A model generated the notes under the pieces. The model did not search any database, had not been told where the DNA came from, and saw nothing but the letters and a program-made list of their open reading frames with translations. Source: Candidatus Kuenenia stuttgartensis (GTDB lineage: Bacteria > Planctomycetota > Planctomycetia > Planctomycetales > Planctomycetaceae). Taken from it: DNA of 33,870 bases. Positions 23,542 through 31,115 of this stretch are shown in pieces. The translations under genes and the position numbers were made by a program. Each line of letters opens with the position of its first letter. Positions within the stretch are counted from its first letter, which is position 1. Location: NCBI GenBank assembly GCA_945861465.1, contig CAMAVB010000058.1, positions 1 to 33,870 of the forward strand. The letters are read 5' to 3'.

Positions 23542-25881
23542 TCAATCCACCACTTCCACGAGCACCGTTGTTTCTGAGATGACAGGATACGAGCCATCGT
23601 TCAAAAGCGTTGCGCGGATCTTCAGGGGGTGCTCGGCAGGGGCTGATGCCGTTGGGATGATTGAGACTGTGAATTCGGTATGCGATACATCTGACGCCAG
23701 ATCCTGAGGAGTAGCAGTAAACGGCGAGCTTTGAGAATCCTGACCGCAGAGTTCCAGGGAGATGCGTGCTGTCAGCTTTTCTGATCGATCGATGTGAATC
23801 GGGATCGAAATTTTCGCGCCCGGTTTTGCCTGGAATTCAGTTTCGCCAGCGGAGATTTTCAAAAGGGCTCCAGTGGGCAGGAAACCCATGCGGGTTTTCT
23901 GGTGGCTGACGGAGTACCTCACGTTGCCCTTTGGGTCGGCGACCTTTGCGACGCCGTTGACGACCATTCTCGAAGTGCGCGTTGTTTCCAGCCATTCGGG
24001 CAAATAGACGGGATACAAAATCCGATTCACACCCGGCGCGACGACCAGTTCAGGCCCGGTGATTCCCTGCACATGTCGGCCCTGCATCGACGTCATTTCC
24101 AGCATGATCTCCCCGTCAAATCCTGCGTCACGGGCAATCAGCACGGGAGCCGGAAAGGTCGAACCGCGCGGCCATTTAGTGACGTCGTCCTGACCTTCAG
24201 CATCGATCGAAAATGGCGGCTTCATGGTCGTTGCGACCAGGACGGGACCAGCTGTTCGCTGCACGGCCTTTTCGCTGATTGTCGCGGTTCCGAGCACTTC
24301 AACCAGAGCCGCCGAGGCAGCTGCATCGGATGCCACCGTGAGTTCCACATTCAGCGCATTCTGGTTCGCGGGAACCTGCAGTTTTTCGGGCACGGTGACC
24401 CCGACCGGCAGGCCGGATAATGCCACATCGATCGCCTCCGAAAATCCACCGCGCCGCGTGACATTGATGGCGAGTGCCGCCTTGCCGCCGATGGGAGAGT
24501 TCAGCAGTTCCGGGACGCTCAACCGAAAATCAGGCTCGGCAGGCCGCACCGACAGATGATACGTGGCGGCTCGCGTGCCGCTTTTCGAAGCGACATCGGT
24601 CACGCTGATCTGATAGTCACCGTCCGCTGGAACCGGGAATTCGATTTCGGCGTCGGTCGAACTTGTACGATCGTCATTGCGGGCCAGTTGTTTTCCTGCA
24701 TGATCGAAAATCGCCAGAGTCGCATCGACCTGCGATCTCGTCGTTTCGTGCGACACTTCAATCGCCCAGACGTCGCCTTTCTTTCCCGAAACCTGATAAC
24801 GGTCTTCGCCAAAACGCTGGTCCAGCACGCCGGTGACTCCAGCGGGCACGGTCAGCGAGGAGACGTCTTCTGCTTGCTGCGCGTCATCGCTGAGGTGCAG
24901 CGGAAATGGTTGACAGTCGCCGTGTTCCGTTGTGAGTTGATAACGAAATGAAATCGAGTTTCTGTCGTCGGGGAACGTCACGTCGCGGCTGACGGATTCG
25001 AGTTTCGCATGGCCTGTCGCGATGCCATAGCCCACGAATTCGACCGGGCGAGTTTCGCCCCGCCGCCCCACGGACGGAATCGCTGTGACGACTCGCGGAC
25101 CCGGGGTGACGGTGAGTTGGTACACCAGAGCCCGGTCACCGCGAAAGTCGAGATCGTAAACCGCAGCCGTGTAGGATTCGTCAGCATTCGCCGAAAATAT
25201 TAACGCCGTATCGTCGCCTGCCGTGTCGGCCGCTTCGGCGATGATCCGCCCGGTTTGATCGCGAATTTCAACGACCGCGTTCAGCTGTGAGCCGATGGAA
25301 CGGGCGACGACGGAACATGTGATCGGTCCGGATTTCGTCGCTGTGAATCGAAAGTGATCGACTTCCCCGATCAGCTTGATCTGACCGGAAATGCAGACCG
25401 GCAGGGATTCGATCTGCTGGGGTGTGGATGCCGATTCTCCCTGCATGAGCATTTCCGCTTCGACAACATTGACCGTGTCATTGACGACAAATCTTCCGAC
25501 AGACGAGGCACCATTGGCGTTGGCGGCCTGCCACTTCACGATGCCCGGCGGAACATCGCTCGGAATGGTCAATCGAGCTTTGGTTTCGCGCGGTAATGGT
25601 TCGGGTGATCTCCGGGCTTTTTTTCCAAACCAATAGGGCGGTTCGGGCACAAGAACCGGGCCTGGGGGACTGATGATCTCCAACTGAATGCGGCGATCAT
25701 GCGCCAAGAGTTGCATATCAGGCGTCCAGTCGTAACCGCCCAGAATTACTTCAATCGTCTGACCGGCCTGACCTCCGGGCGGAAACATGTATCCGATCGC
25801 TGGCGGATGCTGGGCGAACGCGGACGGCGGAAGGATGATGAGCACAAGTGTTGCCAGAATTGTTGAAAAGTAATTCTTCAT
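23542..25881 (-). CDS. Large exported PPC-domain protein
   Basis: 779 aa with a signal peptide (ending near SAFAQHPP). Typical planctomycete multi-domain beta protein: an N-terminal IPT/TIG-like start (PPAIGYMFPPGGQAGQTIEV), a first pre-peptidase C-terminal-type region (~165-265, ISGQIKLIGEVDHFRFTATK), a second (~350-450, DRYQVSGKKGDVWAIEVSHE) and a C-terminal part with further Ig-like strands. No catalytic motif seen. Probably periplasmic or surface-bound. Starts 15 bases after the DUF1501 gene; the trio DUF1553-DUF1501-PPC is a recurring planctomycete operon. Confidence 0.85.
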   Translation of the reverse strand: MKNYFSTILATLVLIILPPSAFAQHPPAIGYMFPPGGQAGQTIEVILGGYDWTPDMQLLAHDRRIQLEIISPPGPVLVPEPPYWFGKKARRSPEPLPRETKARLTIPSDVPPGIVKWQAANANGASSVGRFVVNDTVNVVEAEMLMQGESASTPQQIESLPVCISGQIKLIGEVDHFRFTATKSGPITCSVVARSIGSQLNAVVEIRDQTGRIIAEAADTAGDDTALIFSANADESYTAAVYDLDFRGDRALVYQLTVTPGPRVVTAIPSVGRRGETRPVEFVGYGIATGHAKLESVSRDVTFPDDRNSISFRYQLTTEHGDCQPFPLHLSDDAQQAEDVSSLTVPAGVTGVLDQRFGEDRYQVSGKKGDVWAIEVSHETTRSQVDATLAIFDHAGKQLARNDDRTSSTDAEIEFPVPADGDYQISVTDVASKSGTRAATYHLSVRPAEPDFRLSVPELLNSPIGGKAALAINVTRRGGFSEAIDVALSGLPVGVTVPEKLQVPANQNALNVELTVASDAAASAALVEVLGTATISEKAVQRTAGPVLVATTMKPPFSIDAEGQDDVTKWPRGSTFPAPVLIARDAGFDGEIMLEMTSMQGRHVQGITGPELVVAPGVNRILYPVYLPEWLETTRTSRMVVNGVAKVADPKGNVRYSVSHQKTRMGFLPTGALLKISAGETEFQAKPGAKISIPIHIDRSEKLTARISLELCGQDSQSSPFTATPQDLASDVSHTEFTVSIIPTASAPAEHPLKIRATLLNDGSYPVISETTVLVEVVD

Positions 25882-25896
25882 GCGTTGCTGCCAGCA

Positions 25897-27237
25897 CTAA
25901 ATCAGGTCGTGAATCACTTTGCCGCCGTCAACAATCGGCACAGGTCGACCAAGAGGTCCCAGAAATGTTCGGTCCGGATCGATGCCCATCAGGACTGAAA
26001 TCGTGCGGAGCAGATCGTTGACGCCCACAGGATTTCCCGTGGGTGCCGTGGCGTGCTTGTCGGTCGCTCCGATCACTTGCCCGGGCTTCGTGCCGCCGCC
26101 GGCAAAGATGATTGTCTGCGCCATCGACCAGTGATCGCGTCCGGCCTGAGCGTTGATCCGCGGTGTGCGACCCATTTCGCCCATCATCACGACAAGTGTC
26201 TCATCCAGCAGTCCACGTTGTTCCAGGTCTGTGACCAGTGCGCTGAACGCGCGGTCGGCGTAGGGGATGAGGTCCGTTTTCAGGCTGGGAAAACAGTTGA
26301 AGTGTACGTCCCAGCCTGGTGCATCGACGCCGACAAAACGGCAGCCGCCTTCGACCAGCCGTCGCGCCAGCAAGGCACATTGCCCCAGTTGCGTGCGACC
26401 ATAGGCGTCTCGTACCGCATCCGGCTCGGCGTGAATGTTGAACGCTTTTCTGGCGTCGTCCGATGTAATCAAACTGTACGCTTTTTCATAATAGGTCGAC
26501 ATGGCCTTACCCTGAGCCTGATTGCGTTCGCGCTCCAGTTGATCAATGCCGGACAACAATTGCTTACGGAGACTGAGTCGTTTGTCCGACAGATGTCCGG
26601 GCGGGCGCAGGTCCTTGACTTCAAAGTCCGGCTGCGTGGGATCGGCTTCGATGACAAAAGGCGCATGTTCCGCACCGTAAAATCCGGGGCCGCCGGCCTG
26701 CATGGGATGCGGCAGATTGATGTACGCCGGCAGGGCACCGCGCTGGCCCAGCGTCCGTGAGACGACTGATCCGATGGACGGAAAATACTCGTTGTTGGGT
26801 ATGGGATTGTCGCCGTCGGCGAAGCTGGGCCGATGGCCGGTCATCACATAATGGTATCCCGTCGAGTGTCCGTTATCGTTGTGACTGTGACTGCGGAGGA
26901 TCGTATACTTGTCTGCCATCTGCGCGCACAACGGCAACTGATCTGTCACAAAGATGTCGGGGACATTTGTGCTGATCGTGCCGAACGGTCCCCGAATTTC
27001 CGGTGGTGCTTCCGGCTTGGGGTCCCACATATCCTGATGTGGCGGACCACCTTCCAGAAACAGGAAGATGCAGGACCTGGCTTTGGCCGCAATCGGACTT
27101 GCGGCCAGCGCCTGCAGTTCCAGCAGGCGCGGCAACGTCAAGCCGCCGATCAGACCGCACGCGCCAAGACGCAGCGCATGTCGGCGCGATGCTCCATTGC
27201 AGTTCAAATGCTGTCTGCCGAGAGATAATCGGAGCAT
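25897..27237 (-). CDS. DUF1501 secreted protein (Tat-type signal)
   Basis: 446 aa. Starts with GASRRHALRLGACGLIGGLT, a twin-arginine-type signal. DUF1501 blocks: SCIFLFLEGGPPHQDMWDPK, YTILRSHSHNDNGHSTGYHY, LLARRLVEGGCRFVGVDAPG, VVMMGEMGRTPRINAQAGRD and HWSMAQTIIFAGGGTKPGQV. GAGG precedes the ATG by 9 bases. Same strand as the cytochrome gene at 28286-30712, but separated from it by 1,048 bases that hold the oppositely oriented GxxExxY unit; in related operons these genes are adjacent. Confidence 0.93.
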   Translation of the reverse strand: MLRLSLGRQHLNCNGASRRHALRLGACGLIGGLTLPRLLELQALAASPIAAKARSCIFLFLEGGPPHQDMWDPKPEAPPEIRGPFGTISTNVPDIFVTDQLPLCAQMADKYTILRSHSHNDNGHSTGYHYVMTGHRPSFADGDNPIPNNEYFPSIGSVVSRTLGQRGALPAYINLPHPMQAGGPGFYGAEHAPFVIEADPTQPDFEVKDLRPPGHLSDKRLSLRKQLLSGIDQLERERNQAQGKAMSTYYEKAYSLITSDDARKAFNIHAEPDAVRDAYGRTQLGQCALLARRLVEGGCRFVGVDAPGWDVHFNCFPSLKTDLIPYADRAFSALVTDLEQRGLLDETLVVMMGEMGRTPRINAQAGRDHWSMAQTIIFAGGGTKPGQVIGATDKHATAPTGNPVGVNDLLRTISVLMGIDPDRTFLGPLGRPVPIVDGGKVIHDLI

Positions 27238-27286
27238 TCATCAATTCCTCATAAGCGCAACTCGACAAAGAAACATGAATTCGGGA

Positions 27287-27355
27287 GGCAAGAAAATTGA
27301 GGGTAAGAAAATTATCTGAAACAGCTTCTACCAATTTTTCCCTGTAATTTCCCTG
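27287..27355. repeat. Doubled-arm palindrome left of the GxxExxY gene
   Basis: Left arm GGCAAGAAAATTGAGGG + TAAGAAAATTATC (27287-27316) is nearly identical to the left arm of the repeat at 28191. The right arm (CAATTTTTCCCTG + TAATTTCCCTG) is diverged but keeps the two-unit design. Direct orientation relative to the other copy. Confidence 0.7.
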
Positions 27356-27393
27356 AGTAATCCCCTTCCATTGCCGTTGCAGAGGACTCGCTC

Positions 27394-28191
27394 ATGCCCA
27401 TTACATGCCTAATATCATTCAAGCCACTGAGTACCGAAGACTTCGGCAAGCTGGATTATTCAGTGATGGCCAGCGCCTTTGCAACACACAAGGAGTTCGG
27501 TCGGCTTGCCGATGAAGTAATTTACCAAAGCGATTTCGCGGCAAGACTCTCACAAGCTGAATTCAAAATCTCCCGTGAAGTTCCTGTCACCGTCTCGTTT
27601 GGGTCTTTCAGTAAAGTGTATTTCCTGGATCTGGTTGTCGATGGAAGCGCGATTTACGAACTGAAAGCCGTCGCCAGGCTTACTTCGGAACACGTTGCTC
27701 AGTTGCTCAACTACCTTTACCTCGTTGAATCGGAGCGAGGAAAATTAGTCAACTTTCGACCAGCCTCAGTTGAGACAAAATTCGTCAATGCCCCTTTGTC
27801 GCGTCAGCATCGCCAGCGCTTTGTGGTGAATGAAATCCACTGGAATGGCCCCAGCGTGTTTCACAATCTACTTATTGATTTGCTCCGTGACTGGGGTACC
27901 GGCCTTGAGTTGTTACTTTACCGCCAAGCCATTGTGAATCTGTTGGGTGGCGACGAGCGTGTAGCAGTCGTGCTTCCGATGATGAGAAGCGGAATCCCAT
28001 TAGGCAACCAGCGTTTTCTCCTATCAGATCCGGAGTCCGCATTCCGACTCACAGCGTTGTCGGGGGACTTTATTCCTTACAGAACGCACCTCGAACGCCT
28101 GCTGCGGCACAGCCCACTCTCATCGATCCATTGGATCAACATCGACCTCGAAACCGTCACCTTTACGACGATTAAAAAAGAGCGCAATTAG
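27394..28191 (+). CDS. GxxExxY-family protein, long form (PD-(D/E)xK-like)
   Basis: 265 aa; AGAGGA lies 7 bases before the ATG. N-terminal half matches GxxExxY proteins: YSVMASAFATHKEFGRLADE, then the G36..E41..Y44 signature (spacing one residue longer than the name implies), hydrophobic strand VYFLDLVVDG with D79, and YELKAV (E89-x-K91), then TSEHVAQLLNYLYL and GKLVNF. The D..ExK arrangement resembles PD-(D/E)xK nucleases. Residues ~130-265 are an extra C-terminal domain that I do not recognise. The stop codon's last base is the first base of the right-hand palindrome. Role unknown; DNA handling of the flanking repeats is a hypothesis. Confidence 0.8.
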   Translation: MPITCLISFKPLSTEDFGKLDYSVMASAFATHKEFGRLADEVIYQSDFAARLSQAEFKISREVPVTVSFGSFSKVYFLDLVVDGSAIYELKAVARLTSEHVAQLLNYLYLVESERGKLVNFRPASVETKFVNAPLSRQHRQRFVVNEIHWNGPSVFHNLLIDLLRDWGTGLELLLYRQAIVNLLGGDERVAVVLPMMRSGIPLGNQRFLLSDPESAFRLTALSGDFIPYRTHLERLLRHSPLSSIHWINIDLETVTFTTIKKERN

Positions 28192-28263
28192 GCAAGAAAA
28201 TTTGAGGTAAGAAAATTATCGGTCCAGGTCTGACTTAATTTTCTTACCCGTAATCTTCTTGCC
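28191..28263. repeat. Doubled-arm palindrome right of the GxxExxY gene
   Basis: Arms 28191-28218 (GGCAAGAAAATTTGAGG + TAAGAAAATTA) and 28236-28263 pair at 24 of 28 positions; each arm contains two AAGAAAATT-like units. The loop contains GGTCCAGGTCTGACT. Confidence 0.8.
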
Positions 28264-28285
28264 GGAAAAAAACAGAGCAGCTCAA

Positions 28286-30712
28286 CTAGTGGTTGAATAC
28301 GAACTCTTTGGAATTCAGCAGTGCCCACAGCACATCTTCGGCTGCGGCGCGGCGATCGGAGTCGCTGAACGCGGAGAGCATCATTTCTTTTTCGGCACTT
28401 GTCGGAAAACGCGACAGTGTGCTCAGATACAGTTCATCGATCAATTCGGCGGGTGATATTTCTGACGCGGCCAGTTTTCGCACGAGACCATGTCGGTGTG
28501 AGATCTTTTCGAGAATCTCGGGCGCATTCAACAGGTGCAGTGCCTGAGCGATACTGGGTTCAGTGCTGCGTTCGCATTCACAAACGGTGGCGCGCACAGG
28601 CCGACCAAAGATGCGAAAGAAATAGGAGGGCATGTGATTATCCCAGATCTGAATCGCGCGGTAGCCCTTTGGCCAGCCGTTAAAATCTTCCGGCACACCG
28701 GTGCTCCGGGAAATCGCATCGAGCAATACTTCTGCAGGTTGTGATTTCTGAATGAAGTGCGAAAAGTTCTGCTGGTCGTCGCTGTTCGATGGCAACGCGA
28801 TGGCACTCAACTGGTACACATGCGAGTTCAACAGCGTCCGTGTGAAGGCTTTCAGATCGTACTTCACGTCTCGCAGATGACTGGCCAGTGCATCCAGCAA
28901 TGCAGGGTTGGTGGCTGGATTTGTCTCGCGGATATCATCGATCGGCTCGATCAGACCTCGACCGAAATAGTGCGCCCACAAGCGATTGGCGATGGCTTTA
29001 GCGAAGAATGGATTCTGATCCGCAGTGAGCCAGTCGGCCAGGACACGCCGCCGATCGGACACACCCGTAAAATCGGCCGCAGCAGCTCCCAGAGCATGCG
29101 TCGCCACGGCCTCACCTCCTCGTGGATGCGGCAGATCATTGCCACCAAATGAGACCAGGGCTTGTTCGCCGTTTGGCAGTTTCTTCAGTGTCAGGCCGGT
29201 AAAGAATCCGGCCAGACCAACATAATCTGCCTGACTCCAGCGTTCCGAAGGATGATGATGACACTGAGCACACTCGATGCGCACACCCATCAGCAGCTGG
29301 CTGATGGATCGCGCGGCCTCGTCCGGCTTGTTCAAAATCTTATAGAAGGAACCCGGGCCTTCCGCCGAAGTATTTCCCTGAACCGTCAGCAGATCGGTGG
29401 CGAATTCGTCAAACGGGCGATTCTGTGCAAAGCCAGTCCGCAGCCAGCGCTGCATGGCCACCGCACCCTGGGGCGAAATGGTCAACTGATCGGCACGGAG
29501 AATGTTCAGCCAGTTCATGGTCCAGTAATCGACGTACTCGGCGCGGTCCAGTAGCTGGTCGATTAGTTTTGCTCGCTTGTCTGGCGACGTATCGCTCAGG
29601 AATTCGCGGACTTCTTCTCGGGTGGGCAGCGTTCCAATGGTATCCAGCGACACACGTCGCAGAAATGTGGAGTCATCGGAAAGCGAACTGGGTTCGATGC
29701 CCAGGCGTTCGAGTTTGTTCCAGGCCAATGTGTCAATGAAGTTGATTTCCGGTGGGCGGGCAAACTTTACGCCCGGCCGCGGCAGCGTAATGCGGCATGT
29801 GGCGACATGTCCCAGGTGTCGTACCAGAATGGCGGCTTCACCCGGAGTCTCGCTGGCCTGGATCAAACCTCGGGAATCCACATCGGCGATGGACGCGGCA
29901 TTGGATATGAATTCTGTTTCGTTGGTGACGCAGCGCCGATGTCCGGAAGCATCGATTGTGCTGACCTGAATCTGCTGAGTCTCACCGCCGAGTAAGATCT
30001 GCTGTGGCGGATCAATTTCAATCCCCACAATTTCCGATGCGGGATCGTCAACCGCATCGAATCGCGCCCCTTCGGCAATCCACCGCAGGAGTCGGCGATC
30101 TCGGTAACTGCCAGGCTCGATCCGTTGACCACCGCCGTGTGGTGTTCGCGCAGACGCTTTCAGAAACAGCAGACTGCTCGCAGGCGCCGCCGCAGAAATG
30201 CGTCGCCCGCGACCTTCCAGCACCAGTGCCTCGAAGTCCGCTTGTGCGTCATAACCAAAGATGCTGAGCTTAAATCCGTTCTGACCTTCTGCCTTGCCAT
30301 GACAGCCACCCGAATTACAACCGGCTTTTGTGAGGATCGGAATGATCTCGCGGCGAAAGGAAATCGGCACCGGATTGTCCAGACGGCTGACTCTGATCGG
30401 GATCGTCGTGCGTTCATCGGCTGACTGAATTATGATCGATCCTGTCCCATTCGCCATGGGGCTGATCAGCCCGCGGTCATCCACAACCGCAATGCTCGGC
30501 GGATCGATTTGAATCGACACGGTGCGTGTGATATCGAGCGCATGACCGGTGCCATCTGTGCGATAAACGACAATCTGCTGCGTGGCTTCGGGGCGCTCCA
30601 GAGTCACTTCGGGCGGACTAATCTTCAGCGTCCCGGCCTGAACGAATTCAACGTTCCCGAAAAGGGCGAAGAGCCAGACGACAAACAGAGATGGAGCAGG
30701 CAGGCGAAGCAC
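28286..30712 (-). CDS. DUF1549/DUF1553 cytochrome-like protein with Ig-like N-terminus
   Basis: 808 aa from a GTG start (AGAGGA 7 bases upstream) with a signal peptide ending near FVQAG. Domain order: a BIG2-like Ig domain (~28-110), a cytochrome-like module with CNSGGCH (C132, C137, H138; a CX4CH spacing), a second Ig-like domain (~228-310), DUF1549 (~322-510) with CAQCHHHPSERW (C481, C484, H485), and DUF1553 (~550-800) with DRRRVLADWLT, NRLWAHYFGRGLIEPIDDIR and STEPSIAQALHLLNAPEI. Exported, probably a c-type cytochrome. First gene of the operon continuing, after the GxxExxY unit, with DUF1501 and PPC genes. Confidence 0.93.
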   Translation of the reverse strand: MLRLPAPSLFVVWLFALFGNVEFVQAGTLKISPPEVTLERPEATQQIVVYRTDGTGHALDITRTVSIQIDPPSIAVVDDRGLISPMANGTGSIIIQSADERTTIPIRVSRLDNPVPISFRREIIPILTKAGCNSGGCHGKAEGQNGFKLSIFGYDAQADFEALVLEGRGRRISAAAPASSLLFLKASARTPHGGGQRIEPGSYRDRRLLRWIAEGARFDAVDDPASEIVGIEIDPPQQILLGGETQQIQVSTIDASGHRRCVTNETEFISNAASIADVDSRGLIQASETPGEAAILVRHLGHVATCRITLPRPGVKFARPPEINFIDTLAWNKLERLGIEPSSLSDDSTFLRRVSLDTIGTLPTREEVREFLSDTSPDKRAKLIDQLLDRAEYVDYWTMNWLNILRADQLTISPQGAVAMQRWLRTGFAQNRPFDEFATDLLTVQGNTSAEGPGSFYKILNKPDEAARSISQLLMGVRIECAQCHHHPSERWSQADYVGLAGFFTGLTLKKLPNGEQALVSFGGNDLPHPRGGEAVATHALGAAAADFTGVSDRRRVLADWLTADQNPFFAKAIANRLWAHYFGRGLIEPIDDIRETNPATNPALLDALASHLRDVKYDLKAFTRTLLNSHVYQLSAIALPSNSDDQQNFSHFIQKSQPAEVLLDAISRSTGVPEDFNGWPKGYRAIQIWDNHMPSYFFRIFGRPVRATVCECERSTEPSIAQALHLLNAPEILEKISHRHGLVRKLAASEISPAELIDELYLSTLSRFPTSAEKEMMLSAFSDSDRRAAAEDVLWALLNSKEFVFNH

Positions 30713-30881
30713 GATCAGTCCTCTGGGAGAGATCTATTGCGGAAAGCGTGGCGGGGCGCTGAGTCTACCAGAGGCAACCAGGCACAGGCAACTGTCTTTC
30801 GCTGCCGACAACACTTTGCTGCGATGAAACTTCCGGGCAATCGTTGGCCGGCGCTGACGCTTGCCGCACCCTGCAACTCTG

Positions 30882-31064
30882 TTAACCTGCATCGAGGATG
30901 GAAGGGTAGGCCGGACCGAGCAAACCCGGCAAAATCCGGAACTGCGGCCGCCGGTCGAACACAAGTCCTGCCGAAATGGTGTCCTGAAGGAAAACTGGGA
31001 TTTGCGCTGTTCCGGCAGACGCGGCGGCCTTGGTCCGGCCTACCTCAGGCGCAATGCAGGTTAA
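30882..31064. repeat. GTAGGCCGGACC repeat, long form, copy B
   Basis: 183 bp with terminal TTAACCTGCAT (30882-30892) and ATGCAGGTTAA (31054-31064). The 138-bp core (30906-31043) is the inverted counterpart of copy A at 11976-12113. Dominates the gene-free stretch 30713-31115. Confidence 0.85.
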
Positions 31065-31115
31065 TGTCCATGCCCCATTGAACTGCTCGCATTCAGGACG
31101 AACGGACAAATTTTA

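Larger units (their letters stand above)
27287..28263 (+). mobile_element. Candidate mobile unit: GxxExxY gene between doubled-arm palindromes
   Basis: A single gene (27394-28191) framed by two directly oriented copies of one palindrome family, lying in the opposite direction between two genes of a conserved operon. No transposase, terminal duplication or known insertion sequence is seen, so mobility is inferred from position and repeats only. Confidence 0.45.

Noticed and set aside
30861-31109. Open frames on both strands across the repeat at 30882-31064
   Set aside because: They translate the repeat (similar peptides appear from its copy at 11959-12133) and have no start signals; treated as non-coding.
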